DNA of 64,000 nucleotides from Hypericum androsaemum (taxonomy: Eukaryota; Streptophyta; Magnoliopsida; Malpighiales; Hypericaceae): NCBI GenBank assembly GCA_963995505.1, contig OZ023187.1:7155176-7219175 (forward strand). The letters are read 5' to 3'. The stretch's first letter is position 1; the number at the start of each line of letters is the position of its first letter. The translations under genes and the position numbers were made by a program. Below, in pieces: positions 53,027-64,000 of the stretch. The notes under the pieces were generated by a model. The model did no database searches. It had not been told where the DNA came from and saw only the letters and a list, made by a program, of their open reading frames with translations.

Positions 53027-55561
53027 TCATTTCTCTATGTTCATTCGCGCCCTCTCATGCAGTTGCTTGACAAAATCAGCCTTCTTCTTGCCATCTAAGT
53101 TAACATGCTCACTCGAAGGCAAAGGTGATAAATCCAAAGGAGTCAAAGGATTAAATCCATAAACAAGCTCAAATGGTGAGAATTGAGTAGCAGAATGAAC
53201 GGAACGATTATAAGCAAATTCAACATGTGGCAAACATTCTTCCCAAGTCTTAATATTATGCTTGATAAGTGCTCTCAATAAAGTAGACAAGGTCCTATTG
53301 ACAACTTCAGTTTGACCATCAGTTTGTGGATGACAAGTAGTAGAAAATAATAACTTGGTACCTAACTTACTCCACAAGGTCTTCCAAAAGTAACTCAAGA
53401 ACTTAGCATCTCTATCAGAAATAATAGTTCTAGGCATACCATGCAACCTAACAACTTCTCTAAAGAACAGATCAACAATGTTTGAAGCATCATCAGTCTT
53501 ATGACATGGAATAAAATGTGCCATCTTAGAAAACCTATCCACTACCACAAAGATTGAATCCCTTCCACGTTTAGTCCTAGGCAGTCCTAACATAAAATCC
53601 ATAGAGATATCAATCCAAGGCTCACTAGGTATAGGTAGTGGGGTATACAAACCGTGGGGTTTCACCTTCGACTTGGCTTGCTTGCATGTGATGCAACGTC
53701 CATAAACTCTTTCAACGTCACGCTTCATATGCGGCCAATAGAAGTGATCTTGTAGCATTGCCAAAGTCTTTGCGATTCCAAAGTGCCCCATCAATCCGCC
53801 TCCATGTGCCTCCTGAATTAGCAACTCTCGCATAGAACAATTAGGCACACAAAGTTTGTTCTCACGAAATAGGTAACCTTCAGTCCGAAAAAATTTACCA
53901 CTCGCACTCTTCTCCGTAGCTCGGAACAGATCACCAAAATCAGTATCATCAGCATACAACTCTTTAATGTGTTCAAAACCAATTAACTTCGCATCAAGAG
54001 TTGAGATCAAAGCATACCTTCGCGATAGGGCATCAGCTACTACATTTTCCTTACCTTGCTTGTAGCGAATGACATAAGGAAATGTCTCAATGAACTCCAC
54101 CCATCGTGCATGCCTTTTATTCAGCTTGTGTTGCCCCTTTAAGTGCTTGAGTGATTCATGATCAGTGTGGATCACGAATTCCTTGGGCCACAAGTAATGC
54201 TGCCATGTTTCCAATGCTCGAACTAGTGCATACAACTCTTTGTCATAAGTTGGATAGTTCAAGGTTGCTCCACTTAGTTTCTCACTAAAGTAGGCAATTG
54301 GTCTCCCTTCTTGCATGAGGACAGCTCCAATACCTATACCTGAGGCATCACATTCAACTTCAAAGGTTTTAGCAAAGTTAGGCAAAGCCAACAAAGGAGC
54401 ATTAGTCAACTTCTCTTTGATGAGTTGGAATGCGTTCTCTTGAGCTTCTCCCCAACTAAATCCAACGTTCTTCTTGATGACTTCAGTGAGGGGCGCGGCT
54501 AGGCTACTAAAGTCTTTCACGAACCTCCTGTAAAAGCTAGCTAAGCCATGAAAACTTCGAACATTAGCTACACTTGTAGGACTTGGCCAGTCCCGTATGG
54601 CTCGGATCATCTCCTCATCAACCTGTATTCCGTGAGCACTAACAACAAAACCCAAGAATACAAGTTTATCTGTGCAAAAGGTGCACTTCTTCAAGTTGGC
54701 AAACAATTGATCCTCTCTAAGTGCATCTAGGACAGATTTCAAATGCTCTACATGATCCTCTAAACTCGTACTATAAATGAGTATATCATCAAAGTACACA
54801 ATGACAAATTTGCCAATGAATGGACGTAAGACATGATTCATAAGGCGCATGAATATACTAGGTGCATTAGATAACCCGAACGGCATGACCATCCACTCAT
54901 ACAATCCATATTTTGTTTTAAAAGCAGTCTTCCACTCATCTCCTTCTTTCATCCTAATCTGATGATAACCACTTTTTAAGTCAATCTTAGAAAACATGCA
55001 AGAACCATGCAACTCATCTAACATGTCATCTAAGCGAGGAATAGGGTGACGATATTTTACCGTGATGTTGTTGACAGCTCGGCAATCAACACACATCCTC
55101 CATGATCCATCCTTCTTAGGCACAAGTAGGACTGGAACAGCACATGGGCTCATGCTTTCTCTCACGTACTCTTTTTCCAAAAGCTCATTGACTTGCCTCT
55201 CAAGTTCCTTAGTTTCCTCCGGATTACTTCTATATGCGGGGCGGTTAGGTATGGTAGCTCCTGGAACAAAGTCAATTTGATGCTCAATCCCTCGTATAGG
55301 TGGTAATCCAGCTGGTAGCTCTTCGGGAAAGACATCCTTGTAGTCCTGCAAGAGAGAAACAATCACACTAGGCAAGTGTGGCTCAAGTTCGTTAGCGATA
55401 AAAAGTGTCTCCCTATACCGGAGTAAGATCATAGACTTTTTTTCAAAACAAACTTGCTTGATTTCACTTGCTCCCACATAGTAGTTCTTTTTCCATCCCT
55501 CGGATTTTCTCTCAATGGCCGATTTCAATTCTGTTTTTTCGGCTTCTTTTGTTCGCTCATT
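53027..55561 (-). CDS. Gypsy reverse transcriptase-RNase H-integrase (premature stop)
   Basis: Open for over 830 codons. Reverse transcriptase has [19 protein letters not shown] and the catalytic YFDDILIYS; RNase H has [14 protein letters not shown] and [10 protein letters not shown]; the integrase zinc-binding region has HFGIAKT...CITCKQAK and the catalytic core has [15 protein letters not shown] and [12 protein letters not shown]. It ends at TGA (53027-53029) just after MNIEK, where the frame otherwise continues with a basic linker. A single nonsense change therefore removes the integrase C-terminus. Confidence 0.88.
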   Translation of the reverse strand, partial: NERTKEAEKTELKSAIERKSEGWKKNYYVGASEIKQVCFEKKSMILLRYRETLFIANELEPHLPSVIVSLLQDYKDVFPEELPAGLPPIRGIEHQIDFVPGATIPNRPAYRSNPEETKELERQVNELLEKEYVRESMSPCAVPVLLVPKKDGSWRMCVDCRAVNNITVKYRHPIPRLDDMLDELHGSCMFSKIDLKSGYHQIRMKEGDEWKTAFKTKYGLYEWMVMPFGLSNAPSIFMRLMNHVLRPFIGKFVIVYFDDILIYSTSLEDHVEHLKSVLDALREDQLFANLKKCTFCTDKLVFLGFVVSAHGIQVDEEMIRAIRDWPSPTSVANVRSFHGLASFYRRFVKDFSSLAAPLTEVIKKNVGFSWGEAQENAFQLIKEKLTNAPLLALPNFAKTFEVECDASGIGIGAVLMQEGRPIAYFSEKLSGATLNYPTYDKELYALVRALETWQHYLWPKEFVIHTDHESLKHLKGQHKLNKRHARWVEFIETFPYVIRYKQGKENVVADALSRRYALISTLDAKLIGFEHIKELYADDTDFGDLFRATEKSASGKFFRTEGYLFRENKLCVPNCSMRELLIQEAHGGGLMGHFGIAKTLAMLQDHFYWPHMKRDVERVYGRCITCKQAKSKVKPHGLYTPLPIPSEPWIDISMDFMLGLPRTKRGRDSIFVVVDRFSKMAHFIPCHKTDDASNIVDLFFREVVRLHGMPRTIISDRDAKFLSYFWKTLWSKLGTKLLFSTTCHPQTDGQTEVVNRTLSTLLRALIKHNIKTWEECLPHVEFAYNRSVHSATQFSPFELVYGFNPLTPLDLSPLPSSEHVNLDGKKKADFVKQLHERARMNIEK

Positions 55562-57380
55562 GTATCCTCTCTTTTGGCCGTGTTTCCTTTCTGTTTTTCA
55601 GCTTCTTCTTTCCTCTCAATTCGTTTCTTTTGCTCACTTTTTTTCCCTCATCACTTTCTTTTTGTAACTTCATCTGATCTTCACAAACTTGTGATGGCGC
55701 TAAGGGTGCCAAAGTGAACACACGCCTATTGAGTGTAAATGAGTACTTGTTGGTGTGTCCGTCATGAGTTACTCTTCTATCAAACTGCCACGGCCTCCCC
55801 AACAGGAGATGACTAGCTTGCATTGGCACAACATCGCACAACACTTCATCTTCGTGCTTGCCAATGCGGAATGTCACTAGCACTTGCTTCTCCACTCGTA
55901 CTTCTCCACTATCATTCAGCCATTGCAGCTTGTAAGGTTTAGGGAGTTTCTTCGTGAGTAACCCTAACTTCTCAACCATAGTAGTGCTTGCCACGTTAGC
56001 ATAGCTGCCTCCATCAATGAGGACACTACACACCTTGTCCTTGACATAACATCTTGTATGGAAGATGTTCTCCCTTTGTGCTTTGTCATCTTCTTCTCTT
56101 GCTTGCAAGTTCAAGGCTCTTCTTGCCACTAGAGTGAGTCCTTCAGGAAATTGAATTTCTTCTTCGGATACGTCTTCTAATGAAGGCATGCTATCATGAT
56201 CTGAATCTTCTCCTTCTGTTACGACCTCCCCACTCTCTCTAATCACCATAATCTGTTTGTTAGGGCATTGACTTGAGATGTGCCCCCTTCCTTGACACTT
56301 GAAGCACTTGATATCACGGTTTCGTGTGGGAGTGGCTTCCACCTTCTTTTGGGAATTGGCATTGGAACTCTCAGTCTTGTGCTCTATCTTGGTTGCCTGT
56401 GGCTTTTCAAATTTCTTTGAATAGTTTGGCTTCCAATTAGCAGTTGATGTAGCTCTTGTCCCTCCTCCTCCTCTCTTCAGTTGCTTCTCAATTTTCGTGG
56501 CCATATGCACCATGTCCTCCAACTCCACATAGTGTTGCAACTCTACTTTGTCATGGATCTCAGGATTGAGTCCATTGAAGAACCTTGCCATGGTAGCTTC
56601 TCTATCTTCCTCCACATCAGCTCTTATCATGGCCATCTCCATTTGTGTGTAATATTCTTCCACGCTCAGACTTCCTTGTCTCATCCCTTGTAACTTCTTG
56701 TATAGCTCTCGGTAGTAATGACTTGGCACAAAACATTTCCTCATCACCACTTTCATCTCCTCCCATGTAGCTATAGGACGCTCTCTATTACGCCTCCTGC
56801 TTGTGACAAGTTGATCACACCACGTTATAGCATAATCAGCGAATTCAGTCACAGCTAGCTTTACCTTTTTTGCTTTGGAACAGTCGTGGCAATCAAACAC
56901 GAACTCAATCATCTTTTCCCACTCTAGGTATGCCTCCGGGTCAGAACGACCTGCAAAGGAAGGTATCTTCAGCTTAATACTTCCCAAGTTGTCATCTCTT
57001 CTTCGCCTTGCCTCTCTAGGTGGGCGGTTAGTCCTTGCTCGCCTAAGATTCCTTGTAGAACCTACGTCCTCCTCCTGGAAAGGGTCTAAATCTTCTTCAC
57101 TTGTGCTTCCCAAGGGGGCTCTCCTTCTTTGTGCACGGAATTCTCCTCCACTTGTGCCTCCCAAAGGTGCAAACCTTCGTTGTGCTTGGACTTCGCTTCT
57201 TGGTTGTTGGCTGTTGCGAGTGTCCTCCATTGCATCCATGCGTTGTTGCAACGGCTCCATCTCCGCTCGCATCATTTGTTGGAATTTTCCTGTCAGGGCC
57301 TCCACAAATACCTTAAGACCAACATCAGCCAACGTACCCTCTTTTTTTCTTTGATCTTCGTAAGACATATCTGGCTGCAA
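55557..57380 (-). CDS. Gypsy gag-protease
   Basis: 607 codons from ATG at 57380. Gag core with [32 protein letters not shown] and [14 protein letters not shown]; zinc knuckle [14 protein letters not shown] (CX2CX4HX4C); then a retropepsin-like protease with [13 protein letters not shown], in which the usual catalytic D-S/T-G reads D-G-G. It ends at a TGA at 55557-55559. Pol follows in another frame, a one-base shift. This may be decay or a frameshift expression strategy; most relatives have one continuous frame, so decay is favoured. Confidence 0.85.
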   Translation of the reverse strand: MQPDMSYEDQRKKEGTLADVGLKVFVEALTGKFQQMMRAEMEPLQQRMDAMEDTRNSQQPRSEVQAQRRFAPLGGTSGGEFRAQRRRAPLGSTSEEDLDPFQEEDVGSTRNLRRARTNRPPREARRRRDDNLGSIKLKIPSFAGRSDPEAYLEWEKMIEFVFDCHDCSKAKKVKLAVTEFADYAITWCDQLVTSRRRNRERPIATWEEMKVVMRKCFVPSHYYRELYKKLQGMRQGSLSVEEYYTQMEMAMIRADVEEDREATMARFFNGLNPEIHDKVELQHYVELEDMVHMATKIEKQLKRGGGGTRATSTANWKPNYSKKFEKPQATKIEHKTESSNANSQKKVEATPTRNRDIKCFKCQGRGHISSQCPNKQIMVIRESGEVVTEGEDSDHDSMPSLEDVSEEEIQFPEGLTLVARRALNLQAREEDDKAQRENIFHTRCYVKDKVCSVLIDGGSYANVASTTMVEKLGLLTKKLPKPYKLQWLNDSGEVRVEKQVLVTFRIGKHEDEVLCDVVPMQASHLLLGRPWQFDRRVTHDGHTNKYSFTLNRRVFTLAPLAPSQVCEDQMKLQKESDEGKKVSKRNELRGKKKLKNRKETRPKERIQ

Positions 57381-57971
57381 GAAAATTTCGTTAGTAAAAA
57401 AAAATTGATGGCCTCACAAGTTCACTCCCTTACGTGTTTACTCTCAATGTAAGTTGCACTCAAGTTCACTCGTGTTTGCACTCAATTCTTTGGCTTTTCT
57501 CTCTAATGCACTCACAACTCTTGCCTTTTTCCTCTCGTGATACTCTTGTACGTTCTTACTAAGCTAACAAGGCTTTGCTTGAACTACACGGATCACTATC
57601 AAAGGTAGTTCCTTGTTTTCTTGCGCTGCACGTAGATTACTTCGGATTGAATTCCTCTTGTTTTCTGTCCGCCTATTGGTTTTTGCTTCTTGCTTCCTCT
57701 TTTGTTTCTCTTGCGTTTTCTCTTTAATCGCAAGCTTCCTAATTCGCCTTGCTCCGCTTTGGTCTTGCAATTTCCTGTTTAGTCTTGCTTCTTCTTTTTT
57801 TTTCTTTTTTTTTTCTTTTGATCAGAATACACAACCTAGAATAACTAAGTCACGAATCTGATTGCTTGAAACACGAACGAATCAAACTACTTAAGAAAAA
57901 TGAATTGGGTACTAGACTAACAAAAGGGAAGGTAAAGATAGATAGTAGCAAACCGTGGCTCTGATACCAAA

Positions 57972-58774
57972 TAATATGAACCTCGGCAGGAGATTCACAA
58001 CGGACCGTGCTACTTTGGATGGAACAGACCGCAACCCACGAACTCGAGCCTTGCAAGAACCTTGGTTTGGAAGAACCGCAACCCGAGCAATGAAATTTCG
58101 TGAACCTTTGGTCCAAGTCGAATCACGCCACAAACGATGATGGAGGAATCGTTTGATAAGTGAAAGATTCGCTCAAGCTAAGCAATCCAGCAATTAGCAA
58201 GAACACGCAAGGAGTATCTAACTCACAAAATTATCAATCTCAAAAGTTGTGTACGTTTTATTGCTAGGAGACCTCCTTATATAGGCTCCAAAGTACCAAA
58301 GTATTCCTAAACAAGCTAACTCCTTAAAAGGAGTTCAAAGGCTGGCCAAAACTCTCTTTCCTAATCTAAGGAGATTCTGGCCGAATTTATTCAACTAAAT
58401 AAGGAATAATATAAGCAAATAATATCTAATAGAATAACTAATAGCTGCACGTCCAAAACAAGTAGATGCACGGACTAAATAAGCTGATTCTTCTTGATTC
58501 TCCATGTGCGCATGCATCTAGAAGCTTACGTGCATGTCAAGCTTCCAAAATAGCCTCTATCACGTGCATGGGCTTTGCATGGGCCTCATGCACGTCCTTG
58601 CACTTGTACGCACCATCTTGAGCCCAGACTTCTTGCATTAATCCATTAAATTTGGCCTGAAACTTTTTGGCTCTTGCTTGTGTCACCGGTCCAATTGGTA
58701 CGTGCACTTGCCGTGAGTCTTGTGGCTTGAATGTAGGTGTGTTCGTAGGTGTGTTCGTAGGTGTGCTCACATCA
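57972..58774 (-). repeat. Gypsy 5' LTR
   Basis: 803 bp, same length as the 3' LTR. Here the tail frame stays open past the position of the 3' LTR stop and ends near 58537. Confidence 0.92.
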
Positions 58775-59104
<330 letters not shown>

Positions 59105-59663
59105 CTAAAAATTACATGACACTACCGATCACAGGCACTGCCCTGAGAATTACATGAAACAAAAATCTGTTAGGCTTCAACAAAAAACAATGAAAGTTGA
59201 TCAAAGTGGCAAGGGACTTGAATTTACTCAAAAAAAATTCGGTTTAAAGCCTCACGAGACTCTGAATATCAGAACTTACATTAAAAAAAAACAGGGTCTG
59301 CTGATCTACTGCCAATCTCTGTGAACATGTTTTAGAATCTATATATCATTAACTCAAAATATATACTTTTCCAAAAAAAATATATCATTAACTCAAAATC
59401 TTACCGAATTTTTGATACAATAGGTATTTCAATACATTTTTACATCCAGTTCAATCCCGGACATTACCCTCAAACACACCCAAATAAACTCGTAATAAAG
59501 ACTCCGTATGTTTAATTGGTCCGAAAACAATTAAACAAAAAATGTTTGTTTTCTACTATTCCAGCGGAAAACAAAAAATGACTAGCCTAAGCAAAAATGA
59601 AAACCCACCAAACATTTTCTATGCATTTAATTCGTTACTAACCAAAAATATGTGATTAAACTA

Positions 59664-61355
<1,692 letters not shown>

Positions 61356-61470
61356 CTAAGGGAATGGTTGGTCCTTGGTAAAGAGTGGTACGTTGTAGTA
61401 GTATGGAATTTGCTAATTGGGGTGTGCAGGTGATGGGGTTGCGTGGGGTTTATTTATAGGCCGCGGCTCT

Positions 61471-61679
61471 AAAAACCCACGAGCCCGGTTGGTGGATTTA
61501 TTAGGGAGGTTTTGATTTAAAACCACGAGCCCGATTGGTGGATTTATTAGGGAGGTTTTGGTTTAAAACCCACGAGCCCGATTGGTGGATTTATTAGGGA
61601 GGTTTTGGTTTAAAACCACGAGCCCGATTGGTGGATTTATTAGGGAGGTTTTGATTTAAAACCACGAGCCCGATTGGTT
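61471..61679. repeat. 46-47-bp tandem repeat upstream of GSTU unit 6
   Basis: Four full copies and a partial one of a unit starting AAAACCACGAGCCCGATTGG and ending GGGAGGTTTTGATTT. On the minus strand each carries a CCAAT box. Unit 7 has one copy (63082-63127) at the same place, so the array expanded in the unit 6 promoter, just upstream of the TATA box. Confidence 0.9.
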
Positions 61680-61689
61680 AGCTTACAAA

Positions 61690-62110
61690 CGTGTCTGAAA
61701 ACCAGGTGGTTTGATTGTCAAAACCTAAACCGGCTTTGGTGGTGTGAAAAACGAGACCAAAGCATTCACCACTTTAGAAACACCGGACCTTCATGTTCTC
61801 AATAAAGTCCAAGAGATATCTAGTTTGGAAAGTTGCACGATAAATATATCTTGCCCACTTCTCCATATATCTTTGTCTTAGTCTTTAGTTTTCGATTGAT
61901 ATTTTACATTTTTGAACTAATCACCCAAAATAATAAAAATATTGTCCTAGCTTGTAAATTGAGTAGGTGACTTGAATACTACTTCCTATAAGTACACAAC
62001 TCTACTTATTCTTTATTGCGGACTAAAAATCCACATTTTACAAGACACATCAAGTGCCCATTTATTCAAAATTACAGTACATGTAAACAGGTAGGTTCAA
62101 CATCCCCTGC
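61690..62110. other. Intergenic region and 3' UTR of unit 7
   Basis: Homologous to 51510-51877 downstream of unit 6 (CCAAGAGATATCTAGTT, CCCACTTCTCCATATATCTT, AAAATTACAGTAC). This confirms tandem duplication of whole gene-plus-flank units. Confidence 0.7.
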
Positions 62111-62953
<843 letters not shown>

Positions 62954-63129
62954 CTAGCTTTGGTTGGCTTTTAGGTTTTAAGGGAATGGTTGGTGCTTGG
63001 TAAAGAGTAGTAGTAGGGAATTGCTAATTGGGGTGTGCAGGTTCGGGGTTGTTTGTGGTTTATTTATAGGTCGCGGCTCTATAAAACCACGAGCCCGATT
63101 GGTGGATTTATTAGGGAGGTTTTGATTTT

Positions 63130-64000
63130 CACCTTGTTGAAAATATTACTTTCTTTGACCATATAATTCACTTTTTAGTTTTTCCCCGCGGGGTAGGTTC
63201 CACTTGGGGTTTTAATGGGTTTTTTAACTTGGGTTATGTCCGTTATATTTGCATACAAGATTTAAAAGAATCTAAATTATTTATTATTTGATCAATTTTT
63301 ACCGGTGTTTTTGAATTTTTGATATTAATATTCAATTAATTTCAAATTTTAGTTTAGAAATGACTCTAAATAATTTTTTTTAATTTACAAGGCTTCATGT
63401 AAGTCTCCCAATTGTTTTGATTTTTTTACAATTTTTTTTGGTTTGTTATTACTTATTAGTGCTCTCCACTTTTTGACTCTAATATTTGATTGTCGTTAGA
63501 GTATTCGTTTTCGCCTTCGGTTATGTTCTGGGTTCTTAATTGCGTGCAGGCTTTGAATTTGCTTTCTTGCTCTCTACATTGCCGATTTGAATTTCTTGAT
63601 CCGAATAATTCGAATATGCTATTATTCGAAATATTCAAAATTATTATTTTATGATTTAAATTTGAATTCGAATAATGTATTATCCAAAATTTAAAATTCA
63701 AAATTATTTCAAATTCGGAAATGAATTATCCGAATTTTAAAAAACTTAACAATTGGTCATTCAAGAATTAAACCAACGCACAGCTTTCCAATTGAGCATT
63801 TATCCTATCAAATATAACAAAACAGTTGATGCCTCTACAAATCCCAACTTCCAATATACTATTTCTGATCAAATATAGCAACGCACACCAACTTTCACTG
63901 AACTCCCACCGATCAACGCCGCATCAAACAAACTACATACTGCCTATAGCTAATTAGAACAACGTAAATAAAAAAGTACAAGAAAGGGGAAACCAACTAC
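63130..64000. other. Upstream spacer of unit 7
   Basis: 63475-63580 repeats the TTCGCCTTCGGTTATGTTCT block found upstream of units 3 and 5. 63590-63730 is a loose AT-rich repeat of GAATTCGAATAAT-like words. No gene seen. Confidence 0.5.

Larger units (their letters stand above)
51934..58774 (-). mobile_element. Gypsy chromovirus (CRM-like), complete with paired LTRs
   Basis: 6841 bp in exon 2 of GSTU unit 6 with a perfect 5-bp TSD, ctttg (51929-51933 and 58775-58779). LTRs are 803 bp each: 51934-52736 (3') and 57972-58774 (5'), starting TGATGTGAG on the minus strand. The primer-binding site TGGTATCAGAGCC (57957-57969) is the initiator-Met complement. The polypurine tract AAGAGGAGGGGAA adjoins the 3' LTR. 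I count 8 substitutions between the LTRs (about 1%), so insertion was recent. Gag, polymerase style and the integrase tail reading into the LTR suggest the CRM lineage. Confidence 0.93.

Overview
This is nuclear DNA from a flowering plant, probably a eudicot; the species cannot be told from the sequence. The evidence is a tandem family of tau-class glutathione S-transferase (GSTU) genes with the usual single phase-0 intron, plus plant Copia and Gypsy retrotransposons and hAT and Mutator-like elements with target-site duplications (TSDs). No prokaryotic or organellar gene was seen.

Backbone: seven GSTU units lie on the minus strand. From low to high coordinates they are: unit 1, an exon-1 pseudogene (5952-6271) whose intron holds a Copia element; unit 2, an exon-2 relic (12083-13150); unit 3, a gene with its C-terminus replaced (14397-15197); unit 4, intact (21928-22656, 219 aa); unit 5, intact (33567-34306, 220 aa); unit 6, broken by a 6.8-kb Gypsy element in exon 2 and a hAT element in exon 1 (51878-61322); and unit 7, intact (62111-62941, 220 aa). 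The spacers are homologous, so the array grew by tandem duplication: the region upstream of unit 3 (15200-20700) is paralogous to that upstream of unit 5 (34310-37870), and an orphan piece sits at 32170-32640.

Transposons fill most of the rest. They include Copia-1 (1-5852, cut by the window edge), Copia-2 (22731-27432), a CRM-like chromovirus (51934-58774, paired 803-bp LTRs), a 2.1-kb non-autonomous LTR element with a hAT MITE inside it (48055-50172), and a solo LTR (29036-30219). Nine Mutator-like elements carry 9-bp TSDs, perfect or with one mismatch. Three hAT elements have 8-bp TSDs. There is also a SINE and a non-LTR retroposon with an 18-bp TSD. Two Mutator-like elements carry apparent host-gene fragments, and three carry long (TCC)n-rich minisatellites between long terminal inverted repeats.

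The intact genes encode detoxification enzymes that conjugate glutathione to electrophiles in the cytosol. The main functional consequence of the transposon load is that unit 4 has lost its native upstream region: a Copia LTR in the same orientation, with its own TATA box, begins 75 bp upstream of the ATG. I found no sign of a new multi-gene system. The unusual material is transposon architecture and its effect on this GST array.
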